64,000 nucleotides of DNA from Acidobacteriota bacterium (GTDB lineage Bacteria; Acidobacteriota; Blastocatellia; Pyrinomonadales; Pyrinomonadaceae): contig QHXR01000002.1 in NCBI GenBank assembly GCA_003223025.1, positions 1 to 64,000 of the forward strand, in the 5' to 3' direction. A program made the position numbers and the translations under genes. The number at the start of each line of letters is the position of its first letter. Positions within the stretch are counted from its first letter, which is position 1. Positions 43,016-52,184 of this stretch are shown here, piece after piece. The notes under the pieces are model-generated. The model saw only the letters and a program-made list of their open reading frames with translations. It searched no databases and had not been told where the DNA came from.

Positions 43016-43975
43016 ATGAGTCTTCTTATTCGAAAGCCGGGCATTCTTTCAACGGTCCAGGACCTTGGCCGAAGCGGCGGACGTTCGTTTGGAATAAATC
43101 CGTCGGGTGTCATGGATCCAGCCGCTGCGAGGATCGTGAACACGCTTCTCGAGAATGACGATTCGACCGCGTTGATCGAAACACACTTCCCTGCCGCAGA
43201 GATCGAGTTCGACTCGCCGACCGTCTTCGCCATCGGCGGCGCAGATTTCGCTGCCGAGCTCGATGCGAAACAGCTCGCGAACTGGAGCACGGCGTTGGCC
43301 GACAAAGGATCCGTTCTTCGATTTCGAAATAAGTCGAACGGCGCCAGGGCGTACATCGGCGTGCGAGGCGGATTCACTTTGGAGAACTGGCTCGAAAGCG
43401 CGAGCACAAATCTCACGGCCGGCCTCGGAGGATTTTCGGGTCGCGCGTTGAAGACGGGTGACGTGATCGAATGCGGTCCGACCGGAGAATATTCTCCGCA
43501 CACCGCCGGACCGTCGATCGTCCCGCTTTACAATCGCTTCCCGGCGTTGCGTGCGATCGCCGCTCCCGAGTTTGAACTCCTTACAGCGACAAGTGAACAG
43601 GAATTTCGCAAGCAGGGTTTCACGCTTACGAGCGAATGCGATCGAATGGGTTTCCGATTGCAAGGCAAGCCGCTTCACCTTCTGCATCGTCGCGAAATGA
43701 TATCCGCCGGTGTGAATTTCGGAACGATCCAACTTCTGCCCGATGGCCAGCTCATCGTCTTGATGGCAGATCATCAAACCTCGGGCGGATACCCACGAAT
43801 CGCGAATGTAATTTCCGTCGATCTGCCGCTACTTGCACAGTGCGGACCGGGAGACGGCGTGAGTTTTCAGATCGTGACGACCGAAGAAGCGGAACGCCTC
43901 GCGATGCGGTTCGAACGCGAATTGAATTTCCTGCGCCTCGGGTGTAGATTGCAGAGGCTGAATGCGAAGCATTGA
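43016..43975 (+). CDS. pxpC: 5-oxoprolinase subunit PxpC (KipA-like)
   Basis: A 319-residue PxpC, homologous to the biotin-dependent carboxylase-like KipA. The N-terminal VQDLGRSGGRSFGINPSGVMD and later GYPRIANVISVDLPLLAQ match the family. It starts on the base after pxpB stops and overlaps pxpA by 14 bases, so the three subunits are translationally coupled. Confidence 0.94.
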   Translation: MSLLIRKPGILSTVQDLGRSGGRSFGINPSGVMDPAAARIVNTLLENDDSTALIETHFPAAEIEFDSPTVFAIGGADFAAELDAKQLANWSTALADKGSVLRFRNKSNGARAYIGVRGGFTLENWLESASTNLTAGLGGFSGRALKTGDVIECGPTGEYSPHTAGPSIVPLYNRFPALRAIAAPEFELLTATSEQEFRKQGFTLTSECDRMGFRLQGKPLHLLHRREMISAGVNFGTIQLLPDGQLIVLMADHQTSGGYPRIANVISVDLPLLAQCGPGDGVSFQIVTTEEAERLAMRFERELNFLRLGCRLQRLNAKH

Positions 43976-44702
43976 TCTAAATTGCGATATGGGCGAAGGC
44001 TGCGGAAACGATGCCGAGCTCATGAATTTCATTTCGTCGGCGAACGTCGCGTGCGGATTCCACGCCGGCGACCGAGACACCATGCGTCGAACGGCTGAGC
44101 TCGCAATCGAGAAAAACGTGGCCATCGGAGCTCACCCCGGCTATCGCGATCGCGACAATTTCGGCCGTACCGAGATGTCGCTTCCGACAAAAGAAGTCTT
44201 CGAACTCGTCCGCGAACAAGTGTTGTCGATGTCGGAGATCTGCGCGGAATTGCGAGTTCCGCTCCATCACGTAAAGCCGCACGGCGCGCTCTACAATCAG
44301 GCGTCGAAAGATCGCGAGCTCGCGGCAGCGATCGCAGATGCCGTCGCATCCGTAAGTCCTGACCTTATTCTTTACGGTCTGTCGGGAAGTCTGTCGATAG
44401 ACGAAGCGGAAGCGGCCGGTTTGAAAACTGCGTCCGAAGTGTTCGCCGATCGAACATACCAACCCGACGGAAGTTTGACGCCTCGCACTCAACCCGGAGC
44501 TCTTTTGGAAAATGTGGAGAGCTCGATCGATCAAGTATTTCAGATGGTCGAATCACAATCCGTCATGACGTTGGCGGGCGCACAGATTCCCTTGCGCGCC
44601 GACACCGTCTGCATACACGGCGATGGAAATTCTGCGATCGAAATCGCAAAGGCGATCCGCGAATCTATTCTTGCGCGCGGTATTCTCGTCCGTACGATTT
44701 AA
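43962..44702 (+). CDS. pxpA: 5-oxoprolinase subunit PxpA (LamB/YcsF family)
   Basis: A 246-residue PxpA of the LamB/YcsF family, a TIM-barrel-like catalytic subunit. The hallmark IDLNCDMGEGCGND opens the protein. SSANVACGFHAGDRDTMRRT (about 24-43) and HVKPHGALYNQ (about 103-113) supply the conserved His/Asp/Lys residues. FADRTYQPDGSLTPRTQPGAL follows. Three bases separate it from the transporter gene. Confidence 0.95.
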   Translation: MRSIDLNCDMGEGCGNDAELMNFISSANVACGFHAGDRDTMRRTAELAIEKNVAIGAHPGYRDRDNFGRTEMSLPTKEVFELVREQVLSMSEICAELRVPLHHVKPHGALYNQASKDRELAAAIADAVASVSPDLILYGLSGSLSIDEAEAAGLKTASEVFADRTYQPDGSLTPRTQPGALLENVESSIDQVFQMVESQSVMTLAGAQIPLRADTVCIHGDGNSAIEIAKAIRESILARGILVRTI

Positions 44703-44705
44703 CTA

Positions 44706-45899
44706 ATGGATGATGCGAACAAAAAATCGCGGCCGATCGGATCGATCATCCTCGGTGCCGCATTTCTCATGGCGACATCGGCTGTCGGTCCCGGTTTTTT
44801 GACGCAGACGACTGTATTCACATCGCAGTTGTTCGCAAGCTTCGGATTCGTCATCCTCATCTCAGTCGTCCTGGATATTTTCGCCCAGCTGAATATCTGG
44901 AGAGTGCTAACGGTCACCGGAAAGCGGGCACAGGACATCGCGAACGAAACTATCGGAGGAAGCGGTTATGTCCTCGCCGTGCTCGTCGCTTTTGGCGGAC
45001 TGGTTTTCAATGTCGGCAACATCGCCGGATGCGGGCTCGGCATCAATGTGCTCTTTGGGATCCCAGTCGAGATCGGAGCGGTGATCAGCGCCGCCGTGGC
45101 TATCGGAATCTTTCTCGTCAAAGAGGCGGGTCGGGCGATGGACATCTTCGTGAAGATCCTCGGCGTTGTGATGCTCGTCTTGATCGTGTACGTCGTCTTT
45201 GCTGCACATCCGCCGCTCGGCGAAGCGATCCATCGAACTTTCATTCCTGAGACGATCAACTTCCGGATGATCGTAACACTCGTTGGCGGTACCGTCGGCG
45301 GGTATATCACGTTCGCCGGAGCTCACCGTCTGATCGATGCAGGAATTTCCGGACCCGGGGCGGTACCCGATGTTAACCGCAGCGCCGTGACCGGGATCGT
45401 TCTGACTGCGGCGATTCGCATCCTTTTATTTCTCGCGGCGCTTGGGGTCGTGTCGACGGGTGTAAGCCTCGATCCGGCAAATCCGCCGGCGTCGGTCTTC
45501 CTAAACGCCGCCGGTCAATTCGGCTACAAGCTGTTTGGCATCGTCATGTGGGCCGCCGCGATCACGAGCGTCGTCGGAGCAGCGTTCACGTCGGTGTCAT
45601 TCTTTAAGAACTTTGATACCCGTCTCGAGCGACGCGGAAACCTCATCATCGTCGCGTTTATCGTCGTCTCCACCCTGTTATTTCTGACAGTCGGGAATCC
45701 TGTCAGAGTGTTATTATGGGCGGGCACGCTAAACGGATTTATCTTGCCGATCGGACTGTCTCTCGTTCTGCTTGCGTCGCGGCGGACCGAGGTAATGAAA
45801 GGATATGTCCATTCGTCGATCCTTCAGATCGCGGGTTGGCTCGTTGTCGCGGTGATGACAACGTTTAGCATCCTGACAGTAGTCGAAGTGTTTCGATAG
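44706..45899 (+). CDS. NRAMP-family membrane transporter (YcsG-like)
   Basis: A 397-residue transporter with about 11 membrane helices and a partial NRAMP core. The helix-1 region reads SAVGPGFLTQTTVF, where metal transporters have a DPGN-type motif (here GPGF), so the residues that coordinate divalent metals are missing. Bacillus subtilis has a similar NRAMP-like gene (ycsG) in its ycsF-kipI-kipA operon. A role as 5-oxoproline or other organic-solute transporter fits the context better than metal import, but this is inference. Confidence 0.85.
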   Translation: MDDANKKSRPIGSIILGAAFLMATSAVGPGFLTQTTVFTSQLFASFGFVILISVVLDIFAQLNIWRVLTVTGKRAQDIANETIGGSGYVLAVLVAFGGLVFNVGNIAGCGLGINVLFGIPVEIGAVISAAVAIGIFLVKEAGRAMDIFVKILGVVMLVLIVYVVFAAHPPLGEAIHRTFIPETINFRMIVTLVGGTVGGYITFAGAHRLIDAGISGPGAVPDVNRSAVTGIVLTAAIRILLFLAALGVVSTGVSLDPANPPASVFLNAAGQFGYKLFGIVMWAAAITSVVGAAFTSVSFFKNFDTRLERRGNLIIVAFIVVSTLLFLTVGNPVRVLLWAGTLNGFILPIGLSLVLLASRRTEVMKGYVHSSILQIAGWLVVAVMTTFSILTVVEVFR

Positions 45900-45962
45900 C
45901 CGGTAATCTTTTTCGCCTGACCAAGCATCAAAAAGTTGAAATCGCACCCGGAGATTCCGCTG

Positions 45963-47108
45963 ATGACCAAGATAATTGCTGCATTCTTCTGCTCTCTTCT
46001 CGTCGTCATTTCTGTATCCGCCCAATCGGGCCGCAGAATCACCGCAACCCCAACGCCGACGCCCGCGGTGAGAGAGGATCCGGATAATTATTCCGAGTCC
46101 AAGCCTCAGCCGAAGCGCCCGGTTCAAGTTTGGCCGTCGCTTCGCGGAGCCTCTACAAGCAAATCAGCGAACGCGTCCAGTCCGGCGTCCGACACGATCG
46201 CCGCAGCTCCACCCGCAGGAAGTGAAAGCGAAGACTTCGGCAAGGTCGAGACAAACCTCGTCACGATTCCGGTTTCCGTGTTCGACAGGCAGGGTTTATA
46301 TATCCCGAACCTGATGCAGCAGGATTTTAAGATCTTCGAGGATGGCAAAGAGCAGCGGATCGAATATTTCGGAACATCGGACAAACCGTTCACCGTTGTT
46401 CTTCTGATCGACACGAGTCCATCAACCTCGTACAAGATCGAGGAGATCCGCAGAGCCGCGACCGCGTTTGTCGATCAACTCAAATCTGAAGACAAAGTGA
46501 TGGTCATCGAGTTTGCGGCCAACGTGCACGTTCTGACGGAACCCACCGGCGATCGGGTCGCAATATACAAGGCAATTAATCGAGCAGACTTCGGTCCCGG
46601 GACCTCGCTTTATGATGCGGTCTCCTTTGCACTTTCCAAACGACTAAATAATGTATCGGGTCGGAAGGCGATCGTGCTCTTTACCGATGGCGTCGATACT
46701 CAATCGACCAAGGCGAACTACGATTCCACGCTTGCGCTCGCCGAAGAGGCCGATTCTCTGATCTTCCCGATCTACTACAACACGTTCCAGAGCACGATGT
46801 CCGCACAGATCGGAATCTTCGGACCGCCACTTCCGGGAACAACGGCTCGGGAATACGCTACCGGTAAAAAGTATTTGGAGGAATTGGCGTCTTACACCGG
46901 CGGCCGCGTGTTTCGACCGGAATCTACTCCGGGCGGACTGACCGCGGCGTTCGAAGGCATTGCAGATGAATTGCGCCGGCAATACAACATCGGATACATC
47001 CCGACCGAGGATGGGAAACCCGGACAGCGCAAAACGATCAAGGTTCGCGTCAATCGTCCAAACCTTGTACTCCGCGCCCGCGATAGTTATATCGTCGGTG
47101 CTAAGTAG
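45963..47108 (+). CDS. Exported VWFA-related protein of acidobacterial type
   Basis: A 381-residue secreted or periplasmic protein. A signal peptide (MTKIIAAFFCSLLVVISVSA) is followed by a proline/serine-rich linker, a beta-strand region (ETNLVTIPVSVFDRQGLYI, then DFKIFEDGKEQRIEYF) and a VWA domain with intact MIDAS DTSPST near 135-140 and FTDGVDTQ later. This is the architecture of the VWFA-related domain family that is abundant in Acidobacteriota. The start at 45963 is preferred because it opens the signal peptide. The reaction and ligand are unknown. Confidence 0.9.
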   Translation: MTKIIAAFFCSLLVVISVSAQSGRRITATPTPTPAVREDPDNYSESKPQPKRPVQVWPSLRGASTSKSANASSPASDTIAAAPPAGSESEDFGKVETNLVTIPVSVFDRQGLYIPNLMQQDFKIFEDGKEQRIEYFGTSDKPFTVVLLIDTSPSTSYKIEEIRRAATAFVDQLKSEDKVMVIEFAANVHVLTEPTGDRVAIYKAINRADFGPGTSLYDAVSFALSKRLNNVSGRKAIVLFTDGVDTQSTKANYDSTLALAEEADSLIFPIYYNTFQSTMSAQIGIFGPPLPGTTAREYATGKKYLEELASYTGGRVFRPESTPGGLTAAFEGIADELRRQYNIGYIPTEDGKPGQRKTIKVRVNRPNLVLRARDSYIVGAK

Positions 47109-47260
47109 ACGCTTCGGATTCGCCCGAAAAGTAATCTCCACTACTTATATATAGAATTAGTCATTGCTTTTCCTCTCAGTAAGTTATATAAAAACACATT
47201 CGTTTTTTCCCTGTGCTTTGAAAGGTTTTTGTCAGTCCTAGACTAGAGGGGGATCCTAAC

Positions 47261-49492
47261 ATGTCAGTGCTAAGTAGCGCGCCGCGCCGTCTGCGTCTTT
47301 TGTCGCTTTTCGGCGCATTTTTGTTTTTGGCGTTCAACTTCTCTTTTGTTCGGGCGGCCCTGCCCGAGGACGCTCCAATAGTGATCAGCGAATCGAACTC
47401 GACGCGTGCGGTCGTGACCGATCCGACAGGTAAGCGATCGGGTTCGCCGCTCCGCGTTATACCGGTCGGCGCTCGCGTAACCGTTTACGTGACGAACCTT
47501 CCCGACTTGCTTAAAGCGGAAGGAGCGACGGCATTTCGAGCCGATGTCCAGGATGTCAACGGCTATCGTTATCCGCTCGAGGTATTGTCATTCGCACCGA
47601 CCGCGGAACGGCCATGGGTCTACTCTCTGAGCTTCAGGCTGCACGACGCTCTCGGTGACGTCGGCGATGCGCTCCTCCGCGTAACATGGCGCGGGATGTC
47701 GAGCAATCGGGTTCGTATTTCGGTCGGACACGAAGGCGGAAAAATTCAGGACGACGAAGGCTCGACACCGACGCCGATGCCGGATCACGCGATCGTCCAC
47801 AATCAGTCAGAGGCAGTGGGTCTGCCATGGAGCGGTGATCGCGTCCGCTTTATGATGCAGGCGGGATTCGGTCCAACAGCGGCGTTTGAATTGCGAGTGC
47901 GTCGCCTCGGCTTCAGCACTTGGCTTGAAGATCAGTTAGAGCAAAAGCTTGATCTTGGCGGCATACCTCGATATTCAACATACAAATATCCGCCATTTGC
48001 ACCGACTGTAACCGTCCCTCCGGTCGACTGCAACGGGATATTATCGGCCACCGATCCGGAACCCGATCTGGTGTGTTTCAGAAATCGGTATTCGATGTTT
48101 CCGATTCAAAACTGGTTCTACCGAGAAGCTCTTTACAGCGAGGATCAACAACTTCGTCGGCGAGTTTCGTGGGCACTCAGCCAGATATTTGTAGTCGGCG
48201 GCCGCGAGACCGAGCAAAGCGGGAGGATGATCGAGTACATTAAGATCCTCGATCAGCATGCTTTTGGAAACTTCAGATTCCTCCTTCGCGATGTGACGCT
48301 CAGCCCCGCGATGGGAAATTATCTCGACATGGCTCGAAGCACGCAGCAGAATCCGAACGAGAACTACGCTCGCGAGATACTGCAGCTCTTCAGCGTAGGC
48401 GTCGACATGCTCAATCAGGACGGAACACCGCAGCTAAACGAGCAGGGCAATAGAATTCCGAGTTACTCGCAGGAAACTGTGAACAACTTCACGAAGGTAT
48501 TTACAGGTTGGACGTTTTGTAACGGTCCCGAATGCCCGAACCGAGTGAACGGAGTTCTGAACTACATCGATCCGATGGCGGTTAACCCGGCTAATCACGA
48601 TAACTCACAGAAGGTTCTCTTCAACGGGACGGTTCTGCCCGCGGGACAGACGCCGGCTCAGGATCTAAACCAGGCGCTCGACAACATCTTCTATCATCCG
48701 AATGTCGGTCCGTTCATTTCGAAGCTTTTGATCCAACAAATGGTCACGAGCAATCCGACACCGGCTTACGTTGGGCGAGTTGCGAGGATCTTCAACAATA
48801 ACGGTTCGGGTGTCCGCGGCGATCTGAAAGCCGTGATAAAAGCAATTTTGATGGATCCCGAGGCCCGCGGAAATGTGAAGACCGATCCTGATTACGGCCA
48901 CCTTCGTGAGCCTGCGCTGTTTATTACGAATATCACGAGACCGTTCAACCCGATCGCAAACACCGGTACGCCGGCAGCAGACTGTCTAGGGCTCAGCGAC
49001 GGTGTTCTGAATATCGCGAGCCAGCCGCTGGATCAGGACGCATTCAATCCGCCGTCGGTTTTCAATTACTATCCGATGGACTACATCATCCCCGGGACCA
49101 ACCTGGCGGGGCCTGAGTTTGGAATTTTTTCCACTGGTACTGCGTTAAAGAGGCCGAATCTCGTAAATCAGATAGCTCCGCCAAACAGTACTGTCGTTGG
49201 TGGGATTCCCATAGTCGCACCGTTTACGGGCCAAACGTCTAATCCGAATTATGCTCCGTGCGGGACGAGGATCGACCTGTCTCGATTTCAGAATCTGGTC
49301 GTAGCAGATCCGACGGGTGCGACGCTGATCGACGCTCTCGATCGGGAGATGCTCGGTGGCAGCATGTCACCGGGAATGCGAAGCGATATTGCCACAGCGA
49401 TTCAGGCGGTCGCATCGTCGAACCCGCTCAAGCGTACGCGCACAGCATTTTATCTGGTTGCGACTTCGCCGCAGTTTCAGGTGCAGAGGTGA
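47261..49492 (+). CDS. Exported DUF1800 protein
   Basis: A 743-residue exported protein. It has an N-terminal signal (LRLLSLFGAFLFLAFNFSFVRA), a beta-rich IPT/Ig-like domain (about 40-165) and then a large DUF1800 domain (about 190-735). Typical DUF1800 patterns are seen: WFYREALYSEDQQLRRRVSWALSQIF and ENYAREILQLFSVGVDML. The ribosome-binding site GAGGGGG lies about 10 bases upstream. DUF1800 and DUF1501 genes are usually adjacent, as here, and the pair is thought to work together outside the cytoplasm; no reaction is known. Confidence 0.92.
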   Translation: MSVLSSAPRRLRLLSLFGAFLFLAFNFSFVRAALPEDAPIVISESNSTRAVVTDPTGKRSGSPLRVIPVGARVTVYVTNLPDLLKAEGATAFRADVQDVNGYRYPLEVLSFAPTAERPWVYSLSFRLHDALGDVGDALLRVTWRGMSSNRVRISVGHEGGKIQDDEGSTPTPMPDHAIVHNQSEAVGLPWSGDRVRFMMQAGFGPTAAFELRVRRLGFSTWLEDQLEQKLDLGGIPRYSTYKYPPFAPTVTVPPVDCNGILSATDPEPDLVCFRNRYSMFPIQNWFYREALYSEDQQLRRRVSWALSQIFVVGGRETEQSGRMIEYIKILDQHAFGNFRFLLRDVTLSPAMGNYLDMARSTQQNPNENYAREILQLFSVGVDMLNQDGTPQLNEQGNRIPSYSQETVNNFTKVFTGWTFCNGPECPNRVNGVLNYIDPMAVNPANHDNSQKVLFNGTVLPAGQTPAQDLNQALDNIFYHPNVGPFISKLLIQQMVTSNPTPAYVGRVARIFNNNGSGVRGDLKAVIKAILMDPEARGNVKTDPDYGHLREPALFITNITRPFNPIANTGTPAADCLGLSDGVLNIASQPLDQDAFNPPSVFNYYPMDYIIPGTNLAGPEFGIFSTGTALKRPNLVNQIAPPNSTVVGGIPIVAPFTGQTSNPNYAPCGTRIDLSRFQNLVVADPTGATLIDALDREMLGGSMSPGMRSDIATAIQAVASSNPLKRTRTAFYLVATSPQFQVQR

Positions 49493-50916
49493 TGAACATG
49501 AAAAAAGATCGAAGAGAATTCATCAAGTCGTCGTGCAAAGCACTTAGTATGGTTGCTGCGGCAACTCAGTTACGACATTTCGGTGCAATGAGTGTGCTCG
49601 CTCAGAAGGCGGTCGAGGCTTCGCCGGAAGTCGAATACAAAGCGCTCGTCTGTGTCTTCCTGGAAGGAGGAAACGACAGCAATAACGTCGTTGTTCCGAA
49701 CTACACTGAAGGGTACGCGCAGTATTCGGCAGCCCGCTCCGCACAAGGGCTCGCGATACCGCAGGCGAATCTGCTACCGGTCACGCCGCCCGCGATGCAG
49801 GGACAGGTCTATGGATTGCACCCTGCTCTTACCGACATTCGCAATTTGTGGAATGACGGGAAAGTCGCTGTCGCATGTAACGTCGGCCCGCTCGTGCGGC
49901 CGATAACACGTGCCGAATATCAGTCGGGAGCACCGCGTCCGTATCAACTCTTTTCTCATTCGGATCAGGTCGAGCAGTTCCGCACTGCGATCTCGACGTT
50001 CAAATCGCCGACCGGATGGGGCGGCCGCCTTGCGGACAGGACGGCGATATTGAATCAGGGTGCGGCGATCTCGATGATCACTTCGATCGCCGGCACGAAC
50101 GTCTTCAACGTCGGTGTGAATTCGCAGCCGCTTATCGTGACTCCGGCGCCGACTCCTCTGAATCAGGTCCTGACTCTGACGGGTTACGGGACAGCCGCGG
50201 ATGAGCTCGCACGCCGCGCTGCACTCGATCAGATCCGTACTCGCGACCTCGACAAGACGATGGTTCAGGCGACGAGCGTGCTGACGCAGCAGGCGGTGAA
50301 TGTCAGCGTGCAGTTGAGCCAGAATCCAGTGCTCACGGTAACGTTCCCGAACACGACGCTCGGCAATCAACTCGCACAGGTCGCCAAACTAATGAAGTTC
50401 CGTACGCAGCTCAACCTGAGTCGTCAGATCTTCTTTGTGCGACTAACCGGATTCGACACGCATACCGGCCAGCTCAATAATCAGAACAATTTGTTGATCC
50501 AGCTCAATGCCGCTTTGAAAGCCTTTTACGATGAGACCGTTGCGCAAGGAATATCTTCGCAGGTCACGACTTTTACGATGAGCGACTTCAATCGCACGTT
50601 CAATCCCGCTGGTTCCGGCTCGAATGTCGGAACGGACCACGCGTGGGGCAGCCATCATTTCGTCATGGGCGGAGCAGTCCGTGGTGGTGATTTCTACGGA
50701 CGACCGACAGCGAACGGAACCTTCTTCCCGACGCTCGTCACATCCGGTCCGGACGACGCTGACACACGCGGACGATTCATTCCATCAACGTCAGTCGAAC
50801 AGTACGCCGGAACTCTATCGAAATGGTACGGACTTCCCGATTCGGATATCCCGATCGCATTTCCGAACTCCGCTAACTTCCCGACGATGGATCTCGGATT
50901 CATGAATCCGGGGTAG
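49492..50916 (+). CDS. DUF1501 protein with twin-arginine-type signal
   Basis: A 474-residue DUF1501 protein. It overlaps the DUF1800 stop (TGATG), with an alternative start six bases on. The N-terminus has KKDRREFIKSSCKALSMVAA, a twin-arginine (Tat) type motif, predicting export of a folded, possibly metal-containing protein. Core features are CVFLEGGNDSNNVVVPNY and FDTHTGQLNNQNNLLIQLN, then GTDHAWGSHHFVMGGAV. The Asp/His-rich motifs suggest a metallohydrolase of the sulfatase/phosphatase superfamily. It is followed by a strong terminator. Confidence 0.92.
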   Translation: MNMKKDRREFIKSSCKALSMVAAATQLRHFGAMSVLAQKAVEASPEVEYKALVCVFLEGGNDSNNVVVPNYTEGYAQYSAARSAQGLAIPQANLLPVTPPAMQGQVYGLHPALTDIRNLWNDGKVAVACNVGPLVRPITRAEYQSGAPRPYQLFSHSDQVEQFRTAISTFKSPTGWGGRLADRTAILNQGAAISMITSIAGTNVFNVGVNSQPLIVTPAPTPLNQVLTLTGYGTAADELARRAALDQIRTRDLDKTMVQATSVLTQQAVNVSVQLSQNPVLTVTFPNTTLGNQLAQVAKLMKFRTQLNLSRQIFFVRLTGFDTHTGQLNNQNNLLIQLNAALKAFYDETVAQGISSQVTTFTMSDFNRTFNPAGSGSNVGTDHAWGSHHFVMGGAVRGGDFYGRPTANGTFFPTLVTSGPDDADTRGRFIPSTSVEQYAGTLSKWYGLPDSDIPIAFPNSANFPTMDLGFMNPG

Positions 50917-50937
50917 AAACGCGATTGCCGCCGTAAT

Positions 50938-50979
50938 AAGAAACTGTCCCGAAACTAGTTTTCCGGACAGTTTCTTTCT
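50938..50979 (+). terminator. Intrinsic terminator after the DUF1501 gene
   Basis: AAGAAACTGTCC (50938-50949) pairs with GGACAGTTTCTT (50965-50976), with an inner GAAAC/GTTTTC pairing and a T-rich tail. It separates the DUF1800/DUF1501 pair from the sigma-factor operon. Confidence 0.88.
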
Positions 50980-51090
50980 TTGACGAATCCAGCTTTTTTC
51001 AAGAGTTCGCAAAATCGAACCGATAAGATCGGAAATGGAACGTCTGCTTTCAGTTTGCCTTTCATCATAAAACAATTAGAATTCCAGCGA

Positions 51091-52140
51091 ATGCCCACCC
51101 AGTTTCAAGAGCCTCCCCCGAGGATCGCGTCCGCTGATACTTCCCTATCGAGTGACCACGCCGCGGAGAATTCTGGACTATCGGAGCTGTATCAAACAAA
51201 GATCGAACCCATCATCAAACGATTGATTTGCGCAAAACTGCACGTCTCACTCAGGCCAAACGACGACAGCAAGAACAACCAAGACGCATTAGATCTTTTG
51301 AGCGAGACTAAGGTTTTGATCCTGCAAAAACTGAGTTCCTCGACAAATGGCGATTCGCCGATACGCGACCTCGAAGCATACGTAAGAGCAGTTACCGCGA
51401 ACGTGTTTAATCAACATCTTCGGAGAAAATATCCGAGGCGGCTGAGTTTACGAAATCAACTCAGATATCTTTTTACACACCACGCGAAGCTTTCGCTCTG
51501 GAGGTCCGATGATAACCGTTCGGTTTGTGGTCTCGCCGGTCTTCACGACGGTCACATTCCCTTTGCGATCGCTTTGTCTGATGAGCAGCGAAGTAATCTC
51601 CAAGTACGCGTCGGTGGCGTCCTTAATACGATGACCGGACGTGAGATCACCGAATTCGCATTTGCTGTTTTCGGACTTCATGATCGCCCCGCGTTCTTCG
51701 ATGACCTGGTCTCGCTTGCTTGTGAAGTTCTGAATGTGGCGGAGCCCGTCGAAGTGGCAGAACCTGAGAATATTTCAGAGTTCATGAACGCGTCATCCGC
51801 TCCCAGCGCGTTGAGCACTCTCGAGGACGAAGAATTAGTACGATGGCTGTGGCATGAGATTCTGGAGCTGCCGTTACGTCACCGGATCGCGATGCTGCTT
51901 AATTTCAAGGACGAAGGCGACACGCTGATCACGATCCTGCCGGCGATGCGAGTTGCTTCGATCAAAACTATTGCCGCGGCATTAGAGTTTGATGATGACG
52001 AGTTCGCTGAAATTTGGAACGAGTTGCCGTGGGATCATAACCGGATAGCCGAACATCTCGGACTCACGAGGCAACAAGTAATAAATCTAAGACAATCGGC
52101 GCGACAAACATTACGGCGCAAGCTCGACGAACGAAAATAA
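51091..52140 (+). CDS. Sigma-70-family (ECF-like) sigma factor with long insert
   Basis: A 349-residue protein with sigma-like ends. A region-2-like segment (about 90-150, DLEAYVRAVTANVFNQHLRRKYPRR) and a C-terminal region-4-like helix-turn-helix (about 310-345, NRIAEHLGLTRQQVINLRQSARQTLRRKL) are visible. The long middle part is not conserved in ordinary ECF factors (about 190 residues), so it is either a divergent extended ECF factor or a sigma-like regulator. It directly precedes an anti-sigma-like membrane gene by 44 bases. The start at 51091 (MPTQF) is preferred; the ORF reaches back to 50980 through the terminator region. Confidence 0.75.
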   Translation: MPTQFQEPPPRIASADTSLSSDHAAENSGLSELYQTKIEPIIKRLICAKLHVSLRPNDDSKNNQDALDLLSETKVLILQKLSSSTNGDSPIRDLEAYVRAVTANVFNQHLRRKYPRRLSLRNQLRYLFTHHAKLSLWRSDDNRSVCGLAGLHDGHIPFAIALSDEQRSNLQVRVGGVLNTMTGREITEFAFAVFGLHDRPAFFDDLVSLACEVLNVAEPVEVAEPENISEFMNASSAPSALSTLEDEELVRWLWHEILELPLRHRIAMLLNFKDEGDTLITILPAMRVASIKTIAAALEFDDDEFAEIWNELPWDHNRIAEHLGLTRQQVINLRQSARQTLRRKLDERK

Positions 52141-52184
52141 GAATCCATTTATGCGCTCATTTAGCGTCTTACAACTTTTGAGAA

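Noticed and set aside
44706-45899. Manganese/iron transporter MntH
   Set aside because: The metal-binding motif of helix 1 is not present, and the operon context points to 5-oxoproline metabolism.
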